From: an uncultured Hungatella sp.
GTDB lineage: Bacteria > Bacillota > Clostridia > Lachnospirales > Lachnospiraceae
Assembly (NCBI GenBank): GCA_947089145.1
Contig: CAMUJH010000007.1
Coordinates: 34,911-98,910, forward strand
Reading direction: 5' to 3'
DNA length: 64,000 nt
Positions within the stretch are counted from its first letter, which is position 1; every line of letters starts with the position of its first letter. The position numbers and the translations under genes were made by a program. This document shows positions 33,929-42,855 of this stretch, piece by piece. Below the pieces are notes generated by a model. The model was not told the DNA's origin. It made no database searches and saw only the letters and a list, made by a program, of their open reading frames with translations.

Positions 33929-35893
33929 ATGAAAAGATTACTAATATACTTAACTTACGACAAGCAAAATATCATAGACGATTACATTGGCTATTTTCTT
34001 CGCTGCATGCGTCCTATTGCAGACTTTGTCACTGTTGTATGCAATATGCCTTATATAGAAAAGGGACTTTACAACCTATCTGATTACGCAGATCGAATCT
34101 GCTACAGAGAAAACAAAGGCCTTGACTGTGGCGGGTTTAAAGACGCATTATGTCAGTTTATCGGATGGGAACAAATACAGGAATATGATGAGCTGATTTT
34201 GGCGAATGACTCGTTTTACGGCCCTTTTCATGATATAGAGATCATTTTTTCAGAGATGGAATCAAGGCATCTGGACTTTTGGGGGCTGATGAAGCGGGGA
34301 AACGGGGCCTATGGGGTTACAGGAAGTGATCCAGAACATATTCTGTCATTTTTTTATGTATTCCAGTCCCCGCTCCTTCACAGCAGGGAATTTCGGGATT
34401 ACTGGGAAGAAATTCCATATTATAAGGATTATATGACTGTGGTAAAGCAGTATGAGCGGAAGCTGACGAAACATTTTTCGGATTTAGGCTATGTCTATGG
34501 CGCATATGCAGAGACAGATGTAAACGAATCACGGAACCCAAGAAACCAGTTTTTTCAGTGTGACTATTTGTCGTATGAAATGATGGCAAAAAGGAAATTT
34601 CCGTTTTTAAAGAGAAGGCAAATGTCCTTTAATACATTGTTTACACAGACCCAGGAAAACCTTGCCCTAAGTATTGCATATGTGGACAAGCATACAGACT
34701 ATGATACAGATCTGATATGGACGAACCTGATTCGAACCGCGCATCCTGCTTTGCTGCAGAGAAGTCTCGGGCTGCAGTTTATTCTGGACGGGACCAGAGA
34801 AGACGACTGCCATGAGGCGGTAGTCTGCGTCAGTGCCAATTGGTTGAATGCAGTGGAAGAGGTCTGTGAATATCTGGAGAGAATCCGCACAGCATGCCCA
34901 ATCCGGATCTATACAAGGCATAGGCCGATATTGGAAGCCTACAAAGCTAAAGGATATTCTGCAGTATTATCCGAGGAAACAGATATGGAGCTCCTGTGCA
35001 GATCAGATATGGCTGGATTTAGATATATGTGTCTGATACATGACTGTGATTTATCTTCAGAGCAGGTTCCGAGCTGTACGGGAAAATCCTATTTCTTTAA
35101 TATGTGGGAGAACCTGGCAAAGGATGCAGGCCATGTAAGCGGGATTATAAAGCTTTTTCACACAAAGACGCATATAGGAATGCTGATGCATCCCATCCCG
35201 ATTTTCAGCACTTGGATAGGGAACGTAGGGTGGGATTGGGAGAGAATGTATGCGGAAATAGATGGGTACCTGTCCAGGCTGGGCGTTAATGCCATGAGAG
35301 ATCCCCATACTCCTCCTGTCCATGTAACCAATAATTTCTGGGTCAGAACGGATATTATAAAATCGTTTATGGAAAAATTAGAACGATCTGGAGAAAGAAA
35401 GAGCATCCCTGCAGACGCTTATAATTATCTATGGAACTATGCGGCACAGGACTGCGGATACTTGACAGGAATTGTGGAAAGCAGATTTTATGCTTCCATG
35501 AATGAAGTGAATTACCAGTATTACCTTCAGACCATGATACAGTGGCTTAGGGAAAGATACGGCAGATGTCAGGATCTTCGTGAATTTAAGGAAATCTTTC
35601 GGGCTGATGAGGCGGTATGGAGATGTAAAGAAAAGTATAAAAGCTTTTATGTGTACGGGACAGGAGAGATTGCGGAGAGATGCTTTCCATGGATAAAGGA
35701 TGCGGCAGCTTTTATTGTCTCTGACGGACAGCCGAAAATTCAGAGATTTCATGGCAGGCCGGTAATGTATCTATCAGAATTGAAAGATGCTCATGAGAGG
35801 GGGATGATTCTATGTCTCAGCAAAGAGAATGAAGGAAATGTTGCAGAGCTTTTACAGAAAAAGGGAATAGGAGATTATTATACGATTTATTAA
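33929..35893 (+). CDS. RgpF-like rhamnan synthesis protein (copy 2, composition shifts inside gene)
   Basis: A 654-residue paralogue of the preceding gene with the same three parts: LLIYLTYDKQNIIDDYIGYF, CYRENKGLDCGGFKDAL and LILANDSFYGPF; a middle region with CLIHDCDLSSEQVPSCTGKSYFF; and the C-terminal module FYVYGTGEIAERCFPWI. The start ATG lies 3 nt after the previous stop and has no visible Shine-Dalgarno site, so it probably relies on translational coupling. The first 250-300 bp are AT-rich like copy 1, and the rest is GC-richer like the downstream genes, which suggests a recombination junction inside the gene. Confidence 0.85.
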   Translation: MKRLLIYLTYDKQNIIDDYIGYFLRCMRPIADFVTVVCNMPYIEKGLYNLSDYADRICYRENKGLDCGGFKDALCQFIGWEQIQEYDELILANDSFYGPFHDIEIIFSEMESRHLDFWGLMKRGNGAYGVTGSDPEHILSFFYVFQSPLLHSREFRDYWEEIPYYKDYMTVVKQYERKLTKHFSDLGYVYGAYAETDVNESRNPRNQFFQCDYLSYEMMAKRKFPFLKRRQMSFNTLFTQTQENLALSIAYVDKHTDYDTDLIWTNLIRTAHPALLQRSLGLQFILDGTREDDCHEAVVCVSANWLNAVEEVCEYLERIRTACPIRIYTRHRPILEAYKAKGYSAVLSEETDMELLCRSDMAGFRYMCLIHDCDLSSEQVPSCTGKSYFFNMWENLAKDAGHVSGIIKLFHTKTHIGMLMHPIPIFSTWIGNVGWDWERMYAEIDGYLSRLGVNAMRDPHTPPVHVTNNFWVRTDIIKSFMEKLERSGERKSIPADAYNYLWNYAAQDCGYLTGIVESRFYASMNEVNYQYYLQTMIQWLRERYGRCQDLREFKEIFRADEAVWRCKEKYKSFYVYGTGEIAERCFPWIKDAAAFIVSDGQPKIQRFHGRPVMYLSELKDAHERGMILCLSKENEGNVAELLQKKGIGDYYTIY

Positions 35894-35991
35894 ATCATTT
35901 CCAGATGAAACACTGTGCTTTTGTGTGAAACGCTGAGACTAGTACTGGCTGCAGCTGTTGCATTGCCTTTTATTAAAAGGAGGGACGGAGA

Positions 35992-36708
35992 TTGAACATA
36001 GCCATCATATTTGCCGGCGGAACAGGCAAACGGATGCATTCCAAGGACAGGCCCAAGCAGTTTCTGCTGGTACACGGAAAGCCGATTATCGTACATACCA
36101 TTGAAGTATTTCAGTACCATGAAGAAATTGACGGCATCGTGGTGGCCTGCCTGGAGGAATGGATTCCGTATATGGAAGAGATGAAGTACCGTTACCGGCT
36201 GGATAAAATCGGGAAGATCGTTCCCGGAGGACTGACGGGACAGATGTCCATCTATAACGGGGTGAAGGCGGCGGCAGAGCTTTATGGAACAGAGGACAAT
36301 ATTGTGCTGATTCATGACGGCGTCCGCCCGCTGATTGACCAACAGATTATACATGAAAACATTGCCGGGGTTAAGGAATACGGTTCTGCAATTACCTGTG
36401 CGCCGGCTCAGGAGACGTTTGTGATAGCTGATGAGTGCGGGGATATTGCAAAGGTGGAGGAACGCAGGTATTCCAGGCTTGCAAAGGCGCCTGAAAGCTT
36501 CTGGCTGAAGGAACTTCTGGAGGTGGAAGAGCAGGCGATTCAGGACGGGCACACAGAGATGATCGATTCATGCACCCTCATGAGAGCATACGGAAGAACG
36601 ATGCACATTGTGGACTGCTCTTATGAGAACATTAAAATAACGACCCCCAATGATTTTTATACGTTCCGGGCGCTTTACGATGCAAGGGAAAATCAGCAGC
36701 TGCAGTAG
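35992..36708 (+). CDS. IspD/TarI-like cytidylyltransferase (copy 2)
   Basis: A 238-residue CTP-dependent nucleotidyltransferase. The signature IIFAGGTGKRMHSKDRPKQF is intact at the N-terminus, IHDGVRPLID sits in the middle and IKITTPNDFYTF at the end. The start is TTG 35992 with AGGAGGGACGG upstream. It is followed by an extended SDR and a glycosyltransferase, so the three may make a CDP-activated sugar or polyol, alter it, and transfer it (inference). The length and the PKQF motif fit both IspD and TarI; context favours the latter type. Confidence 0.85.
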   Translation: MNIAIIFAGGTGKRMHSKDRPKQFLLVHGKPIIVHTIEVFQYHEEIDGIVVACLEEWIPYMEEMKYRYRLDKIGKIVPGGLTGQMSIYNGVKAAAELYGTEDNIVLIHDGVRPLIDQQIIHENIAGVKEYGSAITCAPAQETFVIADECGDIAKVEERRYSRLAKAPESFWLKELLEVEEQAIQDGHTEMIDSCTLMRAYGRTMHIVDCSYENIKITTPNDFYTFRALYDARENQQLQ

Positions 36709-36815
36709 AGAGCTGCTTGAGGGGCAGCGGCCGCAGTTTGGGGATGGCGCCCATCAAGCAGCAGAGCTGGCCTCAGAGCCATGCCGCTGAGTCGGAAAAC
36801 AGGAGGACTTGTAAA

Positions 36816-37919
36816 ATGGACAGAATCGTATCCGAAGATATGGAGTACATAAGCCAGAGAGTTGATCATGGAATGCTGGACAAAAGCAGGGTATTGATCT
36901 CAGGAGCGACGGGCCTGATTGGAAAATACCTGGTGCGGTTTTTGGCACAGTATTGTCACTGCGCGGTGGTGGCTGCGGTTCGGGATCTGGATAAGGCAAG
37001 AGGCTTATGGGAGGATCTCGGCAGCAGCGTTCAGTATATTCACGGTGACATTACCAGACTGGAACCGGCTTCCATGGGCGTGGACTATGTGGTCCACGGG
37101 GCGGCTGGCACTTCCAGCAGAGATTTTTCCAAAAGGCCGGCAGACATTATCTTCACTTCTGTGGAAGGGACCAGGAGAATGCTGGAATTTGCCAGAAAGA
37201 ATCCGGTAAAGGGATTTGTGTTTCTGTCAACCATGGAAGTCTACGGCGCTCCCATGGGGGAGAATAAGATTTACGAACAGTCTGGTTCCAACCTGGATAC
37301 CATGTCAGCCCGCTCTTCCTACCCGGAAAGCAAGAGGCTGTGTGAGAATCTGTGTGCTGCTTACTGGACCCAGTATCAGGTGCCGGCTACGGTGCTGCGC
37401 CTGACCCAGACCTTTGGCCCTGGAACGGCCTATGACGATTCCCGTGTATTTGCGGAGTTTGCCCGGTGCGTCATGGAAAAGAGAGACATTGTCCTGCACA
37501 CCAAGGGGGAGACGAAACGCAGCTACCTTTACCTTGCAGACGGGTGCACGGCTATTTTGACAGCCATGACAAAGGGAGAAAGGGGAGAGGCGTATAATGC
37601 GGCAAATGAGGCTACGTACTGCAGCATAAAGGAGATGGCCGGCATGGCGGCGCTTGGCAGAGACGGGATAACCGTAAGAATAGAGCCGGAGGAGGATGTG
37701 CAGGAGAGGTTTGGCTATGGCCCTGTCTTAAAGATGAATCTGGATACTGCAAAATTGCAGGGGCTTGGATGGAAGCCGGAGATTTGCCTTTCGGAAATGT
37801 ACGGCCGGATGATTGAATACATGGAAAGGGAAAAGGAAAAAGAGGAAGCACAATATGAAAAAAATACTTCACATGACTCCGCCGGATATTCAGAACGGAG
37901 TTTATCGGTATATTTTTAA
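36816..37919 (+). CDS. NAD-dependent epimerase/dehydratase (extended SDR, copy 1)
   Basis: A 367-residue nucleotide-sugar epimerase or dehydratase family member. The coenzyme motif VLISGATGLIGKYLVRFL, STMEVYG, and the Tyr-x3-Lys motif (SYPESKRLCE) are intact, followed by LRLTQTFGPG. ATG 36816 has AGGAGG upstream; a GTG frame from 36717 would add 33 unlikely residues. The gene overlaps the next by 65 nt in another frame; its last 20 residues are encoded inside the glycosyltransferase gene. Pairing with a cytidylyltransferase hints at a CDP-linked substrate. Confidence 0.87.
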   Translation: MDRIVSEDMEYISQRVDHGMLDKSRVLISGATGLIGKYLVRFLAQYCHCAVVAAVRDLDKARGLWEDLGSSVQYIHGDITRLEPASMGVDYVVHGAAGTSSRDFSKRPADIIFTSVEGTRRMLEFARKNPVKGFVFLSTMEVYGAPMGENKIYEQSGSNLDTMSARSSYPESKRLCENLCAAYWTQYQVPATVLRLTQTFGPGTAYDDSRVFAEFARCVMEKRDIVLHTKGETKRSYLYLADGCTAILTAMTKGERGEAYNAANEATYCSIKEMAGMAALGRDGITVRIEPEEDVQERFGYGPVLKMNLDTAKLQGLGWKPEICLSEMYGRMIEYMEREKEKEEAQYEKNTSHDSAGYSERSLSVYF

Positions 37920-38967
37920 TCACATGCAGTACATGGACCTGGAGAAATACCGATTTTCATTTTTAACAAAGAACCCTCAGGATCTTTGCAGAACCTGGGA
38001 GTTTAAGAAGTACGGATTTCCGGTTCATGGACTTTGCAACGTGGAGCGGGACAACCCCGATGGGCTTCGGGACGAAGTCAAAAGGATTCTGAGGGAAGGA
38101 TATGACGCCGTACATCTGCATACAAGCTTTTGGCGGGGCTTTTTGATTGAGCAGGTTGCCATGGAGATGAAAGTCCCGCGTGTAATCGTACATTCCCACA
38201 GCACGGGAATTGACGAGGAGGATGACGGGGAGCGCATGGACAGGCTTATAATGCATAATGCGTTTAAGGAAAAATTCAGCTTTGAGTACGCAACGGACGT
38301 ATGCGCATGTTCCAGACTGGCAGGCGACTGGCTTTACGGCCGCCGGATTCCAAGGGACAAGATACGGATTCTGCCAAATGCCATTGACACAAAGCGTTAC
38401 GGATATGATCCTCAGGCGCGCAGGCGGGGGCGCAGGGAAATGAGACTTGAAAACCGGGTCATCGTGGGAAATATAGGCAGATACTGCTATCAGAAAAATC
38501 AAAAGTTCCTGCTGTCGGCTTTTGCCAGGGCTTACAGCCAAAATCCCGCGTTGTTTCTTGTAATGATGGGGCAGGGGAAACTTATGGCGGAATTAAAGGA
38601 ATCGGCGGACAGGCTTGGAATCGGCGGACAGGCGCTTTTTTTAGGATGGCAGGAGCATATTGAAGAATACCTGCAGGTTATGGATGTTTTTTGCCTTCCT
38701 TCTCAATTTGAGGGACTGGCGATCTCAGCAGTGGAGGCCCAGGCAGCAGGCCTTCCCTGCCTGCTGTCGGATACCATTACCAGGGAAATCGCGGTTACGG
38801 ATTCTGTCTGCTTCCTGCCTCTGAGGGAAGCGGCGTGGGCGGAGAAACTGGCAGCATGTACTCCCTGTGAGTTAAGGGATTCGGCAGAAAACCAGCTTAT
38901 AAAAAATGGATATGAGATACGCCACGCAGCAGCAAAGCTGGAGGAGTTCTATGAAAATGGCGGGTAA
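37855..38967 (+). CDS. Glycosyltransferase, GT4 family (EpsF-like)
   Basis: A 370-residue GT-B enzyme. It starts KKILHMTPPDIQNGVYRYIFNHM, has the acceptor-side HLHTSFWRGFLI and VIVHSHSTG, and the donor-side VGNIGRYCYQKNQKFLLSAFA and FCLPSQFEGLAISAVEAQAAGLPCLLSD with the EX7E motif. ATG 37855 has GAGGAAG upstream. It overlaps the epimerase gene by 65 nt and is probably translationally coupled to it. Resembles exopolysaccharide transferases of the EpsF type. Confidence 0.88.
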   Translation: MKKILHMTPPDIQNGVYRYIFNHMQYMDLEKYRFSFLTKNPQDLCRTWEFKKYGFPVHGLCNVERDNPDGLRDEVKRILREGYDAVHLHTSFWRGFLIEQVAMEMKVPRVIVHSHSTGIDEEDDGERMDRLIMHNAFKEKFSFEYATDVCACSRLAGDWLYGRRIPRDKIRILPNAIDTKRYGYDPQARRRGRREMRLENRVIVGNIGRYCYQKNQKFLLSAFARAYSQNPALFLVMMGQGKLMAELKESADRLGIGGQALFLGWQEHIEEYLQVMDVFCLPSQFEGLAISAVEAQAAGLPCLLSDTITREIAVTDSVCFLPLREAAWAEKLAACTPCELRDSAENQLIKNGYEIRHAAAKLEEFYENGG

Positions 38968-39056
38968 AGGCAGGCGCTTATGGCTGGAAACCGTCCGCAG
39001 AGGCAGATGCCAGAAGGATTTACGGGGCATGGGAAAAGAAAGAGGGGTGAAAACCA

Positions 39057-40256
39057 ATGAAACTTATTTTGTTCGGAGCAGGAAAAATTGGGGAGGAAGC
39101 CCTTTCCAGGCTTGGCAGGAACCATGTGCATTGCTTTTGTGACAATAAGATAACAGGCAAGGCCCAGGGGGAGAAATTCGGAGTAAAGATAATATCGTTC
39201 CAGACATTAAGGAAAATACATAAGCAGTATGTCATTATGGTCTGCGTGGGAATTGATTATGTTACAGAGCTGTGCGGCCAGCTGGAGGAAGCAGGCATTT
39301 ATGATTATTTTGACTATAATGTGCTGAAAGAGACAAACATGCTGGAAAAAGGGGCAGACAGGCTGATGGAACTGCTGGGAGACAGACAGGAGCGGGACAG
39401 AATGCTTCTTGGCTGTTACAGAGCCCTGCTTCAGAGAACACGGGGGCAGCTGGAATATTTAATGCGCCATACGGATATTCGCACACTGAAGCCGGCAACC
39501 GGAAGCTTGCGGAAAAGGCAGCTGGACCTGGTGGAGTTTGCGGAGGAATTTTTCGACTTTACCGGAGGGCTGGGCATAAAGTTTTTTTTGACCTTTGGAA
39601 ATCTGCTGGGAGCTTTCCGGCATGGGGGATTTGTTCCTTGGGATGATGATCTGGATTTCGGAATTCTCCGAAAGGATTATGAAGCGCTGATGCAGTTTGC
39701 CAGGGAAAGGTGCATCGTAGGCTGCCTTGACATTGAGAAAGAAAAAGATGAGATTGAAGAAATTATAAATGCTCATCCCTGTCAGTATTTTATTAACATA
39801 GGCCCGGACGCAGTAAGAGTTTATAAGCATACAGCAGACGGAGGCTTTCTGGGGCTGGATATCTGGATTTATGATTTCTATAAAAGCGGGTATGAGATCA
39901 CCGATCATATGAAGTATCTTCAGGAACTGACGTTAAAAAAGCATGACATCGACAATGTCAGGGATATGGTCAGGTTTCTGAAAACCCAGCGGGAAAACCA
40001 CCCGATGATAAGCATGGAAGAGACAGAACATTTCTTCCCGGGAATTGATAATCTTGACGGCTATCCTGGGCTGAGGCATGCAGACTCATGGATTCCGACA
40101 AAGGCTGTTTTTCCCCTTAAGAAGGTCAGGTTTGAATCCGCCGAGTTTTGGGCGCCTGGCAATATGGATGTCATGTTGAGCTACCAGTATGGGGATTATA
40201 TGGCTTTTCCCTATAATGTGGGGATGCAGGTACACGGGGAATTATGCGGGGAATAA
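39057..40256 (+). CDS. LicD-family phosphotransferase with N-terminal Rossmann-like module (copy 1)
   Basis: A 399-residue protein. Residues 1-95 are the locus module (LILFGAGKIGEEALSRL, CFCDNKITGKAQG). A helical linker (RHTDIRTLKPATGSLRKRQL) leads to the LicD domain, whose hallmark GNLLGAFRHGGFVPWDDD lies at residues 181-198. LicD enzymes move a phospho-head group such as phosphocholine from a CDP-activated donor to a glycan (family knowledge). No choline genes are present, so the head group here is probably another CDP- or CMP-linked molecule made by the neighbouring cytidylyltransferases or the phosphonate module. Confidence 0.87.
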   Translation: MKLILFGAGKIGEEALSRLGRNHVHCFCDNKITGKAQGEKFGVKIISFQTLRKIHKQYVIMVCVGIDYVTELCGQLEEAGIYDYFDYNVLKETNMLEKGADRLMELLGDRQERDRMLLGCYRALLQRTRGQLEYLMRHTDIRTLKPATGSLRKRQLDLVEFAEEFFDFTGGLGIKFFLTFGNLLGAFRHGGFVPWDDDLDFGILRKDYEALMQFARERCIVGCLDIEKEKDEIEEIINAHPCQYFINIGPDAVRVYKHTADGGFLGLDIWIYDFYKSGYEITDHMKYLQELTLKKHDIDNVRDMVRFLKTQRENHPMISMEETEHFFPGIDNLDGYPGLRHADSWIPTKAVFPLKKVRFESAEFWAPGNMDVMLSYQYGDYMAFPYNVGMQVHGELCGE

Positions 40257-40275
40257 CAAAAGGGGAGAATCTATT

Positions 40276-41007
40276 ATGAATACGGCGCTGATTTTGGCAG
40301 GAGGCCTTGATCCCAGATTTCAGATGAATATTCCGAAACAGTTTGTAAATGTAAACAACCGGCCGGTGATTGTCTATACATTGGAAATATTCCAGAATCA
40401 TCAGGATATCGATGAAATCATAGTTACCTGCGTTGACGGATGGCAGGAGATGGTCCGGGTCTACGGAAAGCAATTTGGAATTACAAAGTTGAGGGAGATT
40501 ATCTCAGGAGGAAAGGATGCCCAGGAATCTACCTATGAGGGCTTAAAGCTTCTGCGGAAACGGATGGGAAAAGGAGACATGGTGGTGATACATGATGCTA
40601 TCCGGCCAATGGTATCAGAGAAGATCATTACCAGGAGCATGCAGATGTGCAGGAAAAAGGGCATGGGCGTGGCGGCTACTTATATTATGGATACCATCAT
40701 GCATTCCTGGGACGGGCAGGAAGGGTATAAAAGCATTAACCGGTATGAGATCATGAAGGTCCAGACTCCCCAGGCGTTTGATTTTGAATTCATCTGGAAT
40801 GTTCACAGCCGGGCCATTGAGAAACAGTGTTTGGGCGCCTGGGATAACAGCTCTCTGCTTACGAATCTGGGTGAAAAGGTTTACTTTTCCAAGGGCTCTG
40901 ATCTGAATCTGAAGATCAATACTGTGGAGGATGTGGAAATGTTTCGGGCTTTATACCGGATGAAGCATCCCGAAGAGAATGAGAAAGCCAAAGGAGAACA
41001 CGGATGA
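40276..41007 (+). CDS. IspD-like cytidylyltransferase (copy 3) with altered CTP-binding signature
   Basis: A 243-residue paralogue of copies 2 and 4. The N-terminal signature, normally AGGxGxR, reads LAGGLDPRFQMNIPKQF, so the GxGxR loop that holds the CTP phosphates is altered. Other family segments remain: GKDAQEST, VIHDAIRPMVS, VQTPQAF and NLKINTVEDVEMF. ATG 40276 has AGGGGAG upstream. The gene overlaps copy 4 as ATGA. It could be a catalytically weak subunit partnered with copy 4, or have changed nucleotide preference; this is inference. Confidence 0.82.
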   Translation: MNTALILAGGLDPRFQMNIPKQFVNVNNRPVIVYTLEIFQNHQDIDEIIVTCVDGWQEMVRVYGKQFGITKLREIISGGKDAQESTYEGLKLLRKRMGKGDMVVIHDAIRPMVSEKIITRSMQMCRKKGMGVAATYIMDTIMHSWDGQEGYKSINRYEIMKVQTPQAFDFEFIWNVHSRAIEKQCLGAWDNSSLLTNLGEKVYFSKGSDLNLKINTVEDVEMFRALYRMKHPEENEKAKGEHG

Positions 41008-41714
41008 ATGTTGCATTAATCTTGGCAGGAGGATACGGCAGCAGGACAGAGCAGGATATTCCCAAGCAGTTTATAAATGTATATGATAAGCCGCTTATTA
41101 TTTATACCTTGGAAAATTTTCAGCGCCACTGTGAGATTGACGGGATTGCAGTGGTATGTCTGGAGGGATGGCACCAGGTCTTAAGGGCTTATGCCAGGCA
41201 ATATCATATTGAGAAGCTCCGCTGGATCGTAAACGGAGGCGGGGACGGCCAGGAATCCACTCAGAAAGGAATCGAGGCATTAAAGGACGTGTGCAAGGAA
41301 GACGACATCGTAATCGTCCATGATGCCATCCGTCCGTTTATTACGCCTGAGGTAATCAGCGATGCGATTTTCGTATGCCAGACAAAAGGCTCCGGCCTCA
41401 GCGCGGTCCGGTGCCAGGAAACCATTGTGAGAACCGGGGACGGCGTGTCCGGCGATGAAAATATCGGACGCCAGGAGATCATGCGGGTGCAGACGCCTCA
41501 GGCATACAAATACGGAAAAGCCTGCTGGGCATACGCAGAGGCGGCCAGAAGGAACATCAAAGGCGAAGTGTATATTAATACACTGATGCTTCACCTTGGG
41601 GAGAAAGTGTATTTTTCCAGGGGGACGGAAAAAAACGTAAAAATCACCACCATTGATGATCTTGAGGTTTTCAAGGCGCTTCTTAACACGGAGAGGGAGG
41701 ACTGGATAAAGTAA
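41004..41714 (+). CDS. IspD/TarI-like cytidylyltransferase (copy 4)
   Basis: A 236-residue enzyme with the intact signature LILAGGYGSRTEQDIPKQF, GGDGQEST, IVHDAIRPFIT, VQTPQAY and KITTIDDLEVF. It starts inside the stop of copy 3 (ATGA), so the two are made together, and is followed directly by a glycosyltransferase. Full conservation here against the altered loop in copy 3 suggests that this is the active partner. The substrate is likely a phosphorylated polyol, not methylerythritol phosphate, given the location. Confidence 0.86.
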   Translation: MNVALILAGGYGSRTEQDIPKQFINVYDKPLIIYTLENFQRHCEIDGIAVVCLEGWHQVLRAYARQYHIEKLRWIVNGGGDGQESTQKGIEALKDVCKEDDIVIVHDAIRPFITPEVISDAIFVCQTKGSGLSAVRCQETIVRTGDGVSGDENIGRQEIMRVQTPQAYKYGKACWAYAEAARRNIKGEVYINTLMLHLGEKVYFSRGTEKNVKITTIDDLEVFKALLNTEREDWIK

Positions 41715-42815
41715 ATGCCGGCTTTAAACAAAAATTTAGAAAGCCTGAGGCAGTGGCTTGAAGGGAGAGGGAAAAAACAGGCGGCAATTTACGGCGGGGG
41801 GATGGTGGCGGTAAGCGTTTATTACGCCATAAAAACCTTGTACAAAGAATGCAAGGTTGTCTGCTTCCTTGTAAGCCAGAGGGAAGGAAACCCGGCAGCG
41901 ATTGATCAGGTTCCGGTTATAGGGATTGAGGAATACAACCAGACTGACGTGAAGATTTTAGTCGCAACGCCGGAAAATCATCACAGAGGGATTGTTTCCG
42001 GGCTTGAGCAGAGAAACTTAAGGAATTATGTGTGCATTGATTCCAGAACCGAGGCGGCGCTTATGGAGCGGTATTATAACAGCATTGGAAGATTTCCTGC
42101 TCTTGGTTCCTTTCAGGCCGGAGCTATAAAGGCTTCTTTGGATGTCTATATGGCCAGATTTTATAAGGACAAGCCTTTGGAGAATCCCTATGAACCGGCG
42201 CCGTGGGTCCATACAATACAGGCCGGGGCTGCTTTGGCGCCGGGGCGGATTGCAGACATGAGGGATGACATAGGAGAAAACATCTCGAAAAAGAACTGCA
42301 ATTACAGCGAGCTTTCTGCTTTGTACTGGATCGGGAAACATGGAAAAGGCGATTATCTTGGGCTGTTTCATTATCGCCGGGTTTTGGATGTATCCGAAGA
42401 AGATCTGCTGCGCATTGGAGGCAGCGGCATTGATGTGATACTTCCATACCCCAGCATCCACTATCCGTCTGCTGAGGAACACCATAAAAGGTACCTGAAA
42501 GACAGCGACTGGGAGGCAATGGTCGCGGCGCTGGAGGAATTGGAGCCGGAGTACGCCCGGTATCTGCCACATGTTTTTTCTCAGCCCTTTTTTTATAATT
42601 TTAATATGGTGATTGCCAGGGAATCTGTGTTTAAGGGATATTGTAACTGGCTGTTTCCGATTTTAGAGAGAACAGAGGAGCTGAGTGTTCCGAGAGGATG
42701 GGAGCGGGCGGACCGGTACATAGGTTATCTGGGAGAAAATCTGACAACGCTGTATTTTATGTATCATGGCCGGGATTTTATGACTGCGCATACAGGACGG
42801 CGTATGCTGATTTAA
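41715..42815 (+). CDS. DUF4422-type glycosyltransferase with N-terminal Rossmann-like module
   Basis: A 366-residue protein. Residues 15-110 form the recurrent module (QAAIYGGGMVAVSVYYAIK, CFLVSQREGNPAAIDQVPVIG). The rest is the DUF4422 domain of polysaccharide glycosyltransferases, marked by NCNYSELSALYWIGKHGKGDYLGLFHYRR, which is usually joined to LPS or capsule loci. The start codon directly follows the previous stop, with GGGAGG some 14 nt upstream, so coupling is likely. Confidence 0.83.
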   Translation: MPALNKNLESLRQWLEGRGKKQAAIYGGGMVAVSVYYAIKTLYKECKVVCFLVSQREGNPAAIDQVPVIGIEEYNQTDVKILVATPENHHRGIVSGLEQRNLRNYVCIDSRTEAALMERYYNSIGRFPALGSFQAGAIKASLDVYMARFYKDKPLENPYEPAPWVHTIQAGAALAPGRIADMRDDIGENISKKNCNYSELSALYWIGKHGKGDYLGLFHYRRVLDVSEEDLLRIGGSGIDVILPYPSIHYPSAEEHHKRYLKDSDWEAMVAALEELEPEYARYLPHVFSQPFFYNFNMVIARESVFKGYCNWLFPILERTEELSVPRGWERADRYIGYLGENLTTLYFMYHGRDFMTAHTGRRMLI

Positions 42816-42855
42816 GAAACGGACAATCTGATGGAAAAAGACGGGGAGCACAACC

